Positions 1 through 7,176 of a stretch of DNA of 32,132 nt are shown one piece after another. This DNA comes from Egibacteraceae bacterium (lineage in GTDB: Bacteria; Actinomycetota; Nitriliruptoria; Euzebyales; Egibacteraceae), in contig DATLGH010000055.1 in the NCBI GenBank assembly GCA_035540635.1, positions 1 through 32,132 of the forward strand, in the 5' to 3' direction. Position 1 is the stretch's first letter. Each line of letters begins with the position of its first letter. Below the pieces are notes generated by a model. The model worked only from the letters and a program-made list of their open reading frames with translations, was not told the origin of the DNA and made no database searches. The translations under genes were made by a program, and so were the position numbers.

Positions 1-68
1 GATCGGTTCGAGGGCGTCGACGAACGCGGCGCATACCCGCCGCGTTCGTCGACGCCCTCGAACCGATC
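1..68. repeat. Perfect 30-bp inverted repeat with 8-base spacer
   Basis: Bases 1-30 are the exact reverse complement of bases 39-68, separated by GCATACCC at 31-38. The repeat begins at base 1, so it may continue to the left. The right arm reads as the 3' end of a gene with strong G/C third positions, while the left arm in the same frame does not. The left arm is therefore probably an inverted copy of coding sequence: either a fold-back artefact at a contig end or a real inverted duplication. No T-tract follows, so it is not a standard intrinsic terminator. Confidence 0.9.
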
Positions 69-83
69 CGCGCGGCCGGCTGA
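39..83 (+). CDS. 3' end of an unidentified gene (partial)
   Basis: From base 39 the plus strand reads A-A-F-V-D-A-L-E-P-I-R-A-A-G and then TGA at 81-83. Thirteen of the fourteen sense codons end in G or C, as in the real genes of this window. The frame stays open to base 3 through the left arm of the inverted repeat, but the translation there is Arg-rich and unlike protein. Only the last 14 residues are likely genuine, too few to assign a family. The rest of the gene lies outside the window or was lost when the fold-back formed. Confidence 0.35.
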   Translation, partial: AAFVDALEPIRAAG

Positions 84-185
84 CGCCCGGCGCCCGGCTT
101 CGACCACCGGCCGCGCCCCCCATTCGGCGGACCGCACGCCCGTTCGGACATGCTCCACCCGCAGCCGCGCAGGCGCGGGCGCCGA

Positions 186-191
186 TACCAT
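186..191 (+). promoter_or_regulatory. Putative -10 box TACCAT, leaderless start
   Basis: TACCAT is followed by six bases and then GTG at 198. With the usual -10 to start-site distance, transcription would begin at the GTG itself. No convincing -35 box was seen. Confidence 0.4.
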
Positions 192-197
192 GGGATC

Positions 198-1118
198 GTG
201 GGTACGAACCGCCGCATGCGTGGGATGGTCGGGGTCCTCGTCGGGATGCTGCTCCTCGCCGGGTGCGCCCAGCCGGCCACCGAGGACACCGCCGCGCCGG
301 CGCCGCCACCCGAGCCGCAGGCGTCTCCCGCCGTCGACGGGCCGGCGCCGCCGCCCACCGGCGCGGCGCAGCCGCCCGCCGGCGGGACCGCGGGCGCCGG
401 GGAGGTCACGGTCTGGTTCGCGCGGGAGCACGAGTCCGGCGTCTGGGTGGAGCCCACGACCGTGCCGCTCGACGAGGAGACGGTCGAGGTGCTGCGCGCG
501 GTCGTGGAGGCGGTTCTTCAGGGTCCGAGCACGAACCCCGACCTCACCACGGTGGTGCCGGAGGGCACGGAGCTGCTCGACGTGTCGATCCAGGGCGGCA
601 TCGCCCACATCGACCTGTCCCGCGAGGTGCTGAGCACCCGCGGCGGCGCGGCCGAGGAACGGGCCCTCGCCCAGCAGCTCGCCCAGTCGGCCACGCAGTT
701 CCCCACGGTCGACGCGGTGCGCCTGCTCGTCGAGGGGGAACTGGTGGACGAGCTGTGGGGCCACGTCGACTGGTCCCAGCCGCTCGTGGCCGACCCGCAG
801 ACGCTCGCGCCCATCATCATCGACCGGCCGCCGTGGGGAGCGTCGCGTCCGCCCGGGCCGGTCACGGCGTCGGGCACGTCGGTCACGTTCGAGTCGACCG
901 TCCTGCTGCGGCTGATCGACCCGCAGGGCACCGTCGTCGAGGACACGTTCACGACCGCCGCGCAGCCCGACGTCGGTCAGCGCGGCCCGTGGGAGCACAC
1001 CTTCGACGCCCCGGCGACGACGCCGGGCGCCTGGACGATCGAGGCCCTGGAGCCGGACCCCTCGGACGGCGAGGGCCGTCCGCCGTTCACCACGTCGGTG
1101 CGCTTCGAGGTCTCCTGA
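198..1118 (+). CDS. GerMN/Gmad2-domain lipoprotein
   Basis: Secreted lipoprotein of unknown exact role. The N-terminus has Arg residues, a hydrophobic stretch and a lipobox ending LLLAGC, followed by a Pro/Ala-rich linker of about 50 residues. A GerMN domain follows (VTVWFA start, an LLEGP-like LQGPS, IDLS, then a LLVEG-like segment). The last 90 or so residues (from IIIDRPPWG) look like the Ig-like Gmad2 domain. GerMN was named from spore germination protein GerM but is common in non-sporulating actinobacterial lipoproteins; no spore genes are seen here. The GTG at 198 was chosen because a TACCAT box lies six bases upstream. ATG 150 and ATG 216 are alternatives and leave the lipobox intact. 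The gene converges on msrB. Confidence 0.8.
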   Translation: MGTNRRMRGMVGVLVGMLLLAGCAQPATEDTAAPAPPPEPQASPAVDGPAPPPTGAAQPPAGGTAGAGEVTVWFAREHESGVWVEPTTVPLDEETVEVLRAVVEAVLQGPSTNPDLTTVVPEGTELLDVSIQGGIAHIDLSREVLSTRGGAAEERALAQQLAQSATQFPTVDAVRLLVEGELVDELWGHVDWSQPLVADPQTLAPIIIDRPPWGASRPPGPVTASGTSVTFESTVLLRLIDPQGTVVEDTFTTAAQPDVGQRGPWEHTFDAPATTPGAWTIEALEPDPSDGEGRPPFTTSVRFEVS

Positions 1119-1135
1119 GGCGGCGCGCCGTCAGG
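1114..1135. terminator. Candidate bidirectional terminator hairpin
   Basis: CCTGA (1114-1118) pairs with TCAGG (1131-1135), and inside them CGGC pairs with GCCG around a GC. The stem contains the TGA stop of the lipoprotein gene and, on the other strand, the TGA of msrB. There is no T-run, as is usual in high-GC actinobacteria. Confidence 0.4.
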
Positions 1136-1535
1136 CGTCCGCGGACGGCTCGAAGTCGAGCGATGCCGAGTTGATGCAGTAGCGCTCGCCGGTCGGTCGG
1201 GGCCCGTCGGGGAAGACGTGCCCGAGGTGGCCGCCGCAGGTCGCGCACACGGCCTCCGTGCGCACCATCCCGTGGCTGCGGTCCTCGTTCAGCTCGACGA
1301 GGTCGGGGTCGAGCGCCTCCCAGAAGCTCGGCCACCCCGTCCCCGAGTCGTACTTCGCGTCCGAGGTGAACAGCGCGGTGTGGCAGCCAGCGCACCGGTA
1401 CACGCCCCGCTCCTTCGCGTCCCAGTAGGCGCCGGTGAACGCCGGCTCGGTCCCGGCTCCCCGGAGGATCCGGTAGCGCTCAGGGTCGAGCCGCTCGCGC
1501 CACTGCTCCTCCGACAGCTCCACCGGTCGGTTCAC
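1131..1535 (-). CDS. msrB: Peptide-methionine (R)-S-oxide reductase MsrB
   Basis: Cytoplasmic reductase of the R epimer of methionine sulfoxide in proteins, using thioredoxin. The 134-residue protein has the two zinc CxxC pairs (C48/C51 in RCAGC and C97/C100 in CATC), the GTGWPSF substrate motif (65-71) and the catalytic Cys120 in [11 protein letters not shown]. Length and order match single-domain MsrB. The GTG start at 1535 overlaps the msrA TGA as GTGA, and a GGAGG lies about seven bases upstream, inside the end of msrA. msrA and msrB should therefore be translated from one message, covering both sulfoxide epimers. Confidence 0.95.
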   Translation of the reverse strand: MNRPVELSEEQWRERLDPERYRILRGAGTEPAFTGAYWDAKERGVYRCAGCHTALFTSDAKYDSGTGWPSFWEALDPDLVELNEDRSHGMVRTEAVCATCGGHLGHVFPDGPRPTGERYCINSASLDFEPSADA

Positions 1536-2191
1536 GCTCCGGCCTCCTTCACGATCCCCGTCGGGCAGGCAACGCCCGTGCGACCGAGCCCGCAGTAGCC
1601 ACCGGGGTTCTTCGCGAGGTACTGCTGGTGGTAGTCCTCGGCGTAGTAGAAGGGGCCCGCCTCGCGAATCTCCGTCGTGATGTCGCCGTAGCCGGCGCCG
1701 GCCAGTCGCTGCTGGTACGCCTCACGCGTCGCCGCCGCGACGGCGAGCTGGGCGTCCGTGGAGGTGTAGACCGCCGAGCGGTACTGGGTGCCGACGTCGT
1801 TTCCCTGGCGCATGCCCTGGGTGGGGTCGTGGCCCTCCCAGAAGTGCTTCAGCAGCTCCTGGTAGGAGACGCGTGCGGGGTCGAACACGACGAGGACCGC
1901 CTCCGCGTGCCCGGTCCGGCCGCTGCAGACCTCCTCGTAGGTGGGGTTCGGCGTGAAGCCTCCGGCGTAACCGACCGCCGTGGTGAAGACGCCCGGGGTC
2001 TGCCAGAAGACCCGCTCTGCCCCCCAGAAGCAGCCCATGGCGAAGACCGCCTGCTCGTGCGTGGCGGGGAACGGCGGGGTAAGGGGGGTGCCGAGCACCG
2101 CGTGCGGCCGGGTCACCCCCATCGGGGTGTCGCGCCCCGGCAGGGCCTGGTCGCGTCCCACGGTGCGCTCACGGCCCCAACGGATCGCCAC
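1532..2191 (-). CDS. msrA: Peptide-methionine (S)-S-oxide reductase MsrA
   Basis: Reduces the S epimer of methionine sulfoxide. In the 219-residue product the active site GCFWG is at 53-57 (Cys54), and two C-terminal resolving cysteines sit in [13 protein letters not shown]. The N-terminal ALPGRDTPM segment and overall length resemble the long E. coli-type MsrA. The GTG at 2191 was chosen because GGAAGGAGG lies four bases upstream; longer open frames lack both a ribosome site and similarity. The gene lies 46 bases after the ATPase gene on the same strand and overlaps msrB by four bases. Confidence 0.95.
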   Translation of the reverse strand: MAIRWGRERTVGRDQALPGRDTPMGVTRPHAVLGTPLTPPFPATHEQAVFAMGCFWGAERVFWQTPGVFTTAVGYAGGFTPNPTYEEVCSGRTGHAEAVLVVFDPARVSYQELLKHFWEGHDPTQGMRQGNDVGTQYRSAVYTSTDAQLAVAAATREAYQQRLAGAGYGDITTEIREAGPFYYAEDYHQQYLAKNPGGYCGLGRTGVACPTGIVKEAGA

Positions 2192-2237
2192 GACGCCTCC
2201 TTCCTGTCCCACGGGCCAACGCCGTGCTGCGGTCGCC

Positions 2238-2618
2238 TCACCCCCCACCGTAGGACAACTCGAACCACACCGCCTTCCCACCCGACGGGCGCCGCTCGGC
2301 ACCCCAGCGGGCGGCGAGCTCCTCGACGATGTGCAGACCCCGCCCGGCGATGGCGTCCCCGGGCTCGACCATGCGCACGGGCAGCCGCTCGGCGTCGTCG
2401 CCGACCTCCACGCGCACGGTCGCGTCCTCGACCCGGACGAGCAGCTGCACGGGGGACCGCGCGTGGAGCAGGGCGTTGGTGACGAGCTCGCTCACGAGCA
2501 GGCAGGCGATGTCGGTGCACTCCTTCGCGGGCGAGGTCGCGAGCACGTCGGCGACGAAGGCTCGTGCGGCCCGTGCGCTCGCCGGGTCGAGCGCCAGCGC
2601 GTGGCGCGCCTCGCTCAT
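2238..2618 (-). CDS. RsbW-like anti-sigma-factor type ATP-binding protein
   Basis: Small GHKL ATPase domain of the HATPase_c_2 type, 126 residues. The N-box is ELVTNALLH (44-52), a GDD follows at 73-75, and the glycine-rich G2 segment is GRGLHIVEE (92-100). Proteins of this size are usually Ser/Thr kinases of an anti-anti-sigma partner switch; many actinobacterial copies are orphans. No STAS or sigma factor gene lies alongside, so the partner is unknown. Its ATG overlaps the TGA of the upstream GNAT gene (ATGA), so the two are probably co-translated. Confidence 0.85.
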   Translation of the reverse strand: MSEARHALALDPASARAARAFVADVLATSPAKECTDIACLLVSELVTNALLHARSPVQLLVRVEDATVRVEVGDDAERLPVRMVEPGDAIAGRGLHIVEELAARWGAERRPSGGKAVWFELSYGGG

Positions 2619-3184
2619 CGTGCGTCCCGGCCGGCCCGCCCCGGCTCCAGGGGCAGGAGGTAGGCCGCGCCGGCGAGGCGCCCGGTCCCCGGGCCGACCG
2701 GAGCGCCCCCGTAGCGGACGTCCGCGTCGAAGTCGAGGTGAGGGGCCCGCACGAACCCGAGACGGGCGTAGAGCCGGTTGGCGGCCTCCATGAAGGAGGC
2801 GGTGTGCAGACCGAGGTGCGCGGCGCCCTGCGCGCGCGCACGCCGGATGCAGGCGGCGACGAGCGCGGCGCCCACGCCGGCGCCGCGCGCGCCGGGGCGC
2901 ACGGCGAGCAGCCGCAGCGACGCGACCCCCGGCGGCCAGTCGTGGCCGTCCGCGGCGGCCTGCGGGTAGAACGTCACGGTGCCCACGAGCTCACCTCCGC
3001 GCATGCCGACGATCAGCTCGGAGACCGCGAGACGGTCCCCGACGGCGGCGAGCTCCCGGCGGTAGGTGGCCCACACCGCCGGGGGGAAACGCCGCTCGTG
3101 CTCTGCATAGGCTTGCTCCAGCAGGTTCGCCACGCCGGCGAGGTCACCGGTCGAGGCGTCTCGTAGGATGAGCGGATCCTGCAC
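2615..3184 (-). CDS. GNAT-family N-acetyltransferase
   Basis: Predicted acetyl-CoA dependent acetyltransferase of 189 residues; substrate unknown. Motif A of the GNAT fold is visible as LAVRPGARGAGVGAALV (93-109), with the acetyl-CoA pyrophosphate loop R100-G-A-G-V-G-A. A C-terminal NRLYARLGF matches motif B. The GTG at 3184 has AGGAAGG seven to eight bases upstream, and a TAGAGT box (3220-3215, minus strand) would give a short leader. It precedes the RsbW-like gene with a four-base overlap and is divergent from the gene at 3268. Confidence 0.85.
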   Translation of the reverse strand: MQDPLILRDASTGDLAGVANLLEQAYAEHERRFPPAVWATYRRELAAVGDRLAVSELIVGMRGGELVGTVTFYPQAAADGHDWPPGVASLRLLAVRPGARGAGVGAALVAACIRRARAQGAAHLGLHTASFMEAANRLYARLGFVRAPHLDFDADVRYGGAPVGPGTGRLAGAAYLLPLEPGRAGRDAR

Positions 3185-3267
3185 GGGCGGGACCTTCCTG
3201 GCAACTGCCGGGCCACTCTAGGAACCCGTGCGCGACGCGCATCCCTAACCTTCGGAGGCACGACGGC

Positions 3268-3708
3268 ATGGCGTTCGAGGAAACGCCGCCGGAGGTGCGC
3301 CTGGAAGGCGTCCCGGCGGCGTTGTTCATCGAGTCGCAGAACCACCAGCACGACCTGCTCCGCGAGTTCGCGCTCATGGACATCGGCAACCGCTGGAGCC
3401 TGACCGAGCGCGACCTCCCGCAGCGCGTGGCCGAGCTGATCGGCGAGATCCTCCAGGACTACGCGGAGGTCCGCATGGTCACACGGCGCCAAGCCCTCGA
3501 CGCCCTGTCCCGCGGAGACGACACCGTCACCCTGCGGGTCCCCGTCAAGCCGGGGATCGTCGACGCCCTCCACCGGTGGCTCCAGCTCGTGGAGACGGCC
3601 GACGCCTTCTGCGAGCAGGGCGTGCTGCTCACGCTGGCGGCCAAGCCCGAGGTCCGCCGGCTGCGCCGCTGGTACGTGCAGGCCATCGCCGAGCGCCTGC
3701 GCCGCTGA
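3268..3708 (+). CDS. Conserved-looking protein of unknown function
   Basis: The 146-residue soluble protein is mostly helical by eye, has no signal peptide or membrane segment, and has a basic C-terminus ([17 protein letters not shown]). A single Cys is present. I do not recognise the family with confidence. From memory, proteins with a similar layout (HDLLRE near the start, GVLLTL and R-rich helix near the end) occur beside RsbW-like ATPase genes in other actinobacteria, which would fit the divergent neighbour here; this is unverified. The ATG has GGAGG nine bases upstream, and TAACCT at 3246-3251 is a possible -10. Confidence 0.75.
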   Translation: MAFEETPPEVRLEGVPAALFIESQNHQHDLLREFALMDIGNRWSLTERDLPQRVAELIGEILQDYAEVRMVTRRQALDALSRGDDTVTLRVPVKPGIVDALHRWLQLVETADAFCEQGVLLTLAAKPEVRRLRRWYVQAIAERLRR

Positions 3709-3739
3709 GGCCGGTCGCGCGGCCACCCCCCGGGCGGGC

Positions 3740-4522
3740 TCACGCCGGACGGACGTGCTCCACGTCGCCGGCCGACAGCCGGTGGGCCCCGTCCGCGCCG
3801 TCACGCACGCACAGCGCCCCCTCGTCGTCCACCGCGGTCACGAGCCCCTCGACGGGGTCACCGGCGGGGCGCGTGACGCGCACGCGGCAGCCGATCGTCG
3901 CGCAGCGCCGCCGGTAGGCCGCGAGGAAGGCCGCGGGCTCGTCGGTCCAGTCGTGGTAGCGCCTCCCGAGGAGGCCGACGAGCGCGGCGAGCACGCGCCA
4001 GCGGTCGACGTCGGCGCCCGCGGCCTCGGCGAGCGACGTCGCCTGCGCGACCTCGGGTGGACGGGCCAGGCCCCGCCAGTCGACGTTCACGCCGACGCCG
4101 AGCACGACGGCGCCCGATGGCTCGAGCCGCTCCGCGAGGATGCCGGCGGCCTTGCGCCCGCCGACGAGGAGGTCGTTGGGCCACTTCAGCGCCACCCGCG
4201 GGCAGTAGCGGTCGGCCACCTCGGCGAGCGCGAGGCCCGCGAGCAGCGGCAGCAGACCGACCCGGTCGGCGGGGACGGTCGGGCGCAGGACGAAGCTCGC
4301 GAGCAGCGAGGTTCCCGCCGGCGCGACCCATGGCCGTCCGAGGCGTCCCCGTCCCGCCGTCTGCGCGCCGGCGACGACGGCGTGGATCTCCGGCACGCCG
4401 GCAAGGGCGGCCGCGACCCCGCGCGCCTGCGTGGACGTGACCTCGTCGTGCCACTCGAGGCCGGAGAGCGCGGAGGAGCCCTCGACGAGGCTGCGCACCA
4501 GCGCCCGCGGCGGGCCGCTCAC
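3740..4522 (-). CDS. birA: Biotin--[acetyl-CoA-carboxylase] ligase
   Basis: Attaches biotin to the carrier lysine of biotin enzymes through biotinyl-5'-AMP. In the 260-residue protein, GRGRLGRPW (57-65) is the adenylate-binding loop, KWPNDL (113-118) holds the catalytic lysine, and GRKAAGIL and GVGVNV follow. The C-terminal 50 residues form the small SH3-like domain. There is no N-terminal winged helix, so it is a ligase only and not a repressor. The GTG at 4522 was chosen because GAGGAGC lies upstream and the TGA of an 11-residue mini-ORF overlaps it (GTGA). It is divergent from the carboxylase beta gene, whose complex it would biotinylate through the alpha subunit at 7177. Confidence 0.93.
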   Translation of the reverse strand: MSGPPRALVRSLVEGSSALSGLEWHDEVTSTQARGVAAALAGVPEIHAVVAGAQTAGRGRLGRPWVAPAGTSLLASFVLRPTVPADRVGLLPLLAGLALAEVADRYCPRVALKWPNDLLVGGRKAAGILAERLEPSGAVVLGVGVNVDWRGLARPPEVAQATSLAEAAGADVDRWRVLAALVGLLGRRYHDWTDEPAAFLAAYRRRCATIGCRVRVTRPAGDPVEGLVTAVDDEGALCVRDGADGAHRLSAGDVEHVRPA

Positions 4523-4554
4523 CGCAGGCTCCTCGTCACCTGGCGGGTGTCCAC
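4519..4554 (-). CDS. Leaderless mini-ORF upstream of birA
   Basis: GTG at 4554 opens an 11-residue peptide ([11 protein letters not shown]) whose TGA overlaps the birA GTG by GTGA. A TAAGGT box lies six bases before it, so the transcript should begin on this GTG. It could feed terminating ribosomes into birA; the peptide itself may have no function. Confidence 0.4.
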   Translation of the reverse strand: MDTRQVTRSLR

Positions 4555-4560
4555 CCGGCG

Positions 4561-4566
4561 ACCTTA
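4561..4566 (-). promoter_or_regulatory. Putative -10 box TAAGGT for birA
   Basis: Minus-strand TAAGGT (plus-strand ACCTTA) is six bases before the GTG of the birA mini-ORF. It forms the left half of the divergent birA/carboxylase promoter region. Confidence 0.4.
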
Positions 4567-4610
4567 CCGCCGCCCCTGCCCTCGAGTCGTGTGGGCGCGG
4601 GCGCACCTCC

Positions 4611-4616
4611 TACAAT
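4611..4616 (+). promoter_or_regulatory. Putative -10 box TACAAT for carboxylase beta gene
   Basis: TACAAT is a close match to TATAAT in otherwise GC-rich DNA. No good -35 is visible 16-18 bases upstream. The predicted start site is about 4623. Confidence 0.5.
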
Positions 4617-4622
4617 CCGCCG

Positions 4623-4664
4623 GTCGGCCGACAGCCCGACAACGCCGACCTGGAGCGCCCGTGA
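4623..4664 (+). other. Possible 13-codon leader frame before the carboxylase beta gene
   Basis: From the predicted transcript start, codons GTC-GGC-CGA and onward read [13 protein letters not shown] and end in a TGA (4662-4664) overlapping the GTG of the carboxylase gene. Twelve of thirteen codons end in G or C. The first codon is GTC, not a normal start, so translation is doubtful. The layout is the same as at birA. Confidence 0.25.
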
Positions 4665-6217
4665 CCCGGACCACCAAGGAGAAGCTCGAGGAGCTGCGCC
4701 GCCGCACGCAGGAGGCGCAGCAGGCGGGCTCGGCCCGCGGGGTCGAGAAGCAGCACGCGAAGGGCAAGCGCACCGCCCGTGAGCGGATCGACCTGTTGCT
4801 CGACCCGGGTTCCTTCACCGAGCTCGACCGCCTGACGGTGCACCGGGCGAGCGGGTTCGGGCTCGAGACGAGGAGGATCCCCGGCGACGGGGTGGTGACC
4901 GGCTACGGGACCGTGGGCGGACGCGAGGTGTGCGTGTTCAGCCAGGACTTCACGGTGTTCGGCGGCTCGCTCGGCGAGGTCTTCGCCGAGAAGATCGTGA
5001 AGGTCATGGACCTCGCGCTGCGCATGGGCGTGCCGGTCGTCGGCATCAACGACTCCGGTGGTGCGCGCATCCAGGAGGGCGTGGTCGCCCTGGGCGGCTA
5101 CGGCGACATCTTCTACCGCAACGTGCAGGCGAGCGGCGTGGTCCCGCAGATCTCCGCGATCATGGGACCGTGCGCCGGCGGAGCCGTCTACTCCCCCGCG
5201 ATGACCGACTTCGTCTTCATGGTCAGGGAGACGTCGCACATGTTCATCACGGGCCCGGAGGTGATCAAGACGGTCACGGGCGAGGACGTGTCCTTCGAGG
5301 ACCTCGGCGGCGCGATGAGCCACAGCGCGCGGTCGGGGGTGGCGCACTTCGCCGCCGGCTCCGAGGAGGCCTGCATCGACGGTATCCAGACCCTCCTGTC
5401 CTACCTGCCGGCCAACAACCTCGAGGACCCGCCCCGACGCGAGCCCACCGACGCGCCCGACCGGGCCGACCCCGACCTCGACACGTTCCTGCCCGACTCC
5501 GCCACCGTGCCCTACGACATGCGCGATCTGATCGCACGGGTGGTCGACGACGAGACCTTCCTCGAGGTGCACGAGCACTGGGCACAGAACATCGTCGTCG
5601 GCCTCGCGCGGCTCGACGGCAGTCCCGTGGGCGTGGTCGCGAACCAGCCGACGCACCTCGCGGGCACCCTCGACGTCGCGAGCTCGATGAAGGCGGCGCG
5701 TTTCGTGCGCACCTGCGACGCCTTCAACGTGCCGATCGTCACCTTCGTCGACGTGCCGGGTTTCCTGCCCGGAACGGCGCAGGAGTGGGGCGGCATCATC
5801 CGCCACGGCGCGAAGCTGCTCTACGCCTACTGCGAGGCGACGGTCCCCAAGCTCACGGTGATCATCCGCAAGGCCTACGGCGGCGCCTACGACGTCATGG
5901 GCTCCAAGCACGTCGGGGCGGACATGAACTTCGCCTGGCCGACCGCGGAGATCGCCGTCATGGGGCCGCAGGGGGCGGTGAACGTCCTCTTCCGCAAGGA
6001 GCTCGACGAGGCCGACGACCCGCTGGCCCTCCGCGCCGAGCTCGTCGAGCGCTACGACCGGGAGCTCGCCAACCCGTGGACGGCCGCGGAGCGCGGCTAC
6101 CTCGACGAGGTCATCGAACCGAGCCGGACTCGTCCCGCGCTCGTCAGGGCGCTGCGGTTCACGCGCACGAAGCGCCATGCCCGCCCGCCGCGCAAGCACG
6201 GCAACCCGCCGCTGTGA
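4661..6217 (+). CDS. pccB: Propionyl-CoA carboxylase beta subunit (carboxyltransferase)
   Basis: Transfers the carboxyl group from biotin to acyl-CoA. The 518-residue protein shows two crotonase-like halves. The N-half has [28 protein letters not shown] (128-140) and [12 protein letters not shown]; the C-half has [22 protein letters not shown] and [18 protein letters not shown]. The Asp in GGAYDVM (Asp411) is the residue recalled as directing Streptomyces PccB to propionyl-CoA, where the acetyl-CoA enzyme has Ile. The GTG start is at 4661, with TGGAG upstream. A much longer upstream open frame is antisense to birA and was discarded. The stop overlaps the epsilon gene (GTGA). The mutase at 23434 would use the product. 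Confidence 0.93.
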   Translation: MTRTTKEKLEELRRRTQEAQQAGSARGVEKQHAKGKRTARERIDLLLDPGSFTELDRLTVHRASGFGLETRRIPGDGVVTGYGTVGGREVCVFSQDFTVFGGSLGEVFAEKIVKVMDLALRMGVPVVGINDSGGARIQEGVVALGGYGDIFYRNVQASGVVPQISAIMGPCAGGAVYSPAMTDFVFMVRETSHMFITGPEVIKTVTGEDVSFEDLGGAMSHSARSGVAHFAAGSEEACIDGIQTLLSYLPANNLEDPPRREPTDAPDRADPDLDTFLPDSATVPYDMRDLIARVVDDETFLEVHEHWAQNIVVGLARLDGSPVGVVANQPTHLAGTLDVASSMKAARFVRTCDAFNVPIVTFVDVPGFLPGTAQEWGGIIRHGAKLLYAYCEATVPKLTVIIRKAYGGAYDVMGSKHVGADMNFAWPTAEIAVMGPQGAVNVLFRKELDEADDPLALRAELVERYDRELANPWTAAERGYLDEVIEPSRTRPALVRALRFTRTKRHARPPRKHGNPPL

Positions 6218-6468
6218 GTGCCGCCCCCCGGCGCCGTGGCCCGCGGGACGTTGCCGCGCTGCGCATCGTCGCCGGCTCACCGGCCGACGAGGAGATCGCG
6301 GCGCTCGTCGTCGCCCTCGCCGTGACGCCGCCGCCCATCCGGACCCCGCGGCCGCCGCGTCCCGCCCCGCCCGCGGCGAAGCCACCCGCCTGGGCCCGCG
6401 CCGCGCGCCGGGAAGCCGTCGGGGGACCGCCGGTTGCCAGCCCGGCGGATCTGCTCCCCCGGCCCTGA
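6214..6468 (+). CDS. Acyl-CoA carboxylase epsilon subunit
   Basis: Small accessory subunit found only with actinobacterial acyl-CoA carboxylases, where it stabilises the alpha-beta complex. The 84-residue sequence has the family layout: a basic start, [20 protein letters not shown] (an N-terminal helix beginning LR-V-G-PT/S-EE), a Pro-rich middle, then a W-R-A-R segment ([10 protein letters not shown]). It is too divergent for a function to be read from single residues. It starts with GTG overlapping the beta-subunit stop by four bases, which strongly supports co-translation. Pro and Ala content is high, so length and position are the main evidence. Confidence 0.85.
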   Translation: MSAAPRRRGPRDVAALRIVAGSPADEEIAALVVALAVTPPPIRTPRPPRPAPPAAKPPAWARAARREAVGGPPVASPADLLPRP

Positions 6469-6495
6469 CCATCCCGCCGCCGGCGCGCAGCGCAA

Positions 6496-6520
6496 AGGGC
6501 CATCGGCAGGAGCCGGCCCT
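6496..6520. terminator. Candidate terminator hairpin between converging genes
   Basis: AGGGCC (6496-6501) and GGCCCT (6515-6520) form a perfect 6-bp stem with a 13-base loop between the epsilon gene and the converging cupredoxin gene. No T-tract. Confidence 0.4.
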
Positions 6521-6537
6521 GCGTCTGCGGCGCCGTC

Positions 6538-6984
6538 CTAGGAGACGGTGACGGTCGTCTCCATGCCGGCCTGCCGGTGCCCGGGCACGTCGCAGAAGAT
6601 CGTGTACTCCCCCGGCTCCAGGGTGACGGTGCCCGAGTCGGTCTCGCCGCCCTCGGCCTCGGCCACGACCTCGTTGCCGAGCTCCTCGATCACGAGGTCG
6701 TGGAAGATGCCGCCCTGGTTGTCCAGCTCGAGGGTGACATCGCCGGCGGGCAGCTCGCTGGGATGGTCGCCCCAGTCGATGTCGACGGCGACGAACGTGA
6801 ACGTCTCGCCGCCCGCCTCGCCGTTGCCCCCGTCCTCTGCCTCGCCTTCCGCGGGCTCCTCGGGACGCTGAGCAGCGCCGACCTGCTCCTCCTCCGTGAC
6901 GTCGGGCTCCTGTGGGGTGCAGGCCCCGATGCCCAAGGCCAGCACGGCCACGAGCGCCAGCATCAGGATCCTCATCCGGGACAT
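6538..6984 (-). CDS. Cupredoxin (plastocyanin-like) lipoprotein
   Basis: Exported lipoprotein carrying one type 1 copper domain. The signal peptide ends ALGIGAC (lipidated Cys22), and an acidic linker of about 40 residues follows. The domain has His95 in IFHDLVIEE and then Cys131, His136 and Met141 in FCDVPGHRQAGM, the full C-x4-H-x4-M ligand set, so it should bind copper and carry single electrons or buffer copper. The ATG at 6984 was chosen because AAGGAG lies eight bases upstream; a 16-residue Arg-rich extension in the same frame lacks support. A perfect CRP-type operator starts 33 bases upstream of the start codon. Confidence 0.88.
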   Translation of the reverse strand: MSRMRILMLALVAVLALGIGACTPQEPDVTEEEQVGAAQRPEEPAEGEAEDGGNGEAGGETFTFVAVDIDWGDHPSELPAGDVTLELDNQGGIFHDLVIEELGNEVVAEAEGGETDSGTVTLEPGEYTIFCDVPGHRQAGMETTVTVS

Positions 6985-7016
6985 TCGTCTGCTCCTTCGC
7001 CGGTCGCGCGCTCGAT

Positions 7017-7034
7017 TTGTGAATCGTCTCACAA
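7017..7034. promoter_or_regulatory. CRP/GlxR-type operator TTGTGA-N6-TCACAA
   Basis: TTGTGAATCGTCTCACAA contains the exact TGTGA-N6-TCACA consensus of cAMP receptor proteins, with one extra matching pair on each side. It lies in the divergent region between the cupredoxin gene (start 6984) and the carboxylase alpha gene (start 7177). Its centre is 41 bases from the cupredoxin start codon, so it probably overlaps that core promoter. It is about 120 bases upstream of the proposed alpha promoter. The regulator is not encoded in the window. Confidence 0.7.
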
Positions 7035-7134
7035 GCGCTCCGGGAGGCTGTCTCGCAAGCGCAGGTGGATACCACCAGTTTGCCGCTCGTCAGACCGTGG
7101 TGCAGACGGGTTCTGCCCGACGGCGCGGGGCGAC

Positions 7135-7140
7135 TAGCAT
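7135..7140 (+). promoter_or_regulatory. Putative -10 box TAGCAT for carboxylase alpha gene
   Basis: TAGCAT lies 36 bases before the ATG at 7177, with TTCTGC 18 bases further upstream as a weak -35 candidate. Unlike several neighbours, this gene would have a short leader with a GAGAGGGCAGG ribosome site. Confidence 0.35.
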
Positions 7141-7176
7141 GCCACGCGACACCGCCACGGGAGAGGGCAGGCTCGC

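Noticed and set aside
3755-4660. Long N-terminal extension of the carboxyltransferase frame
   Set aside because: It is antisense to birA, and homologues begin near TKEKLEELR, matching the GTG at 4661.
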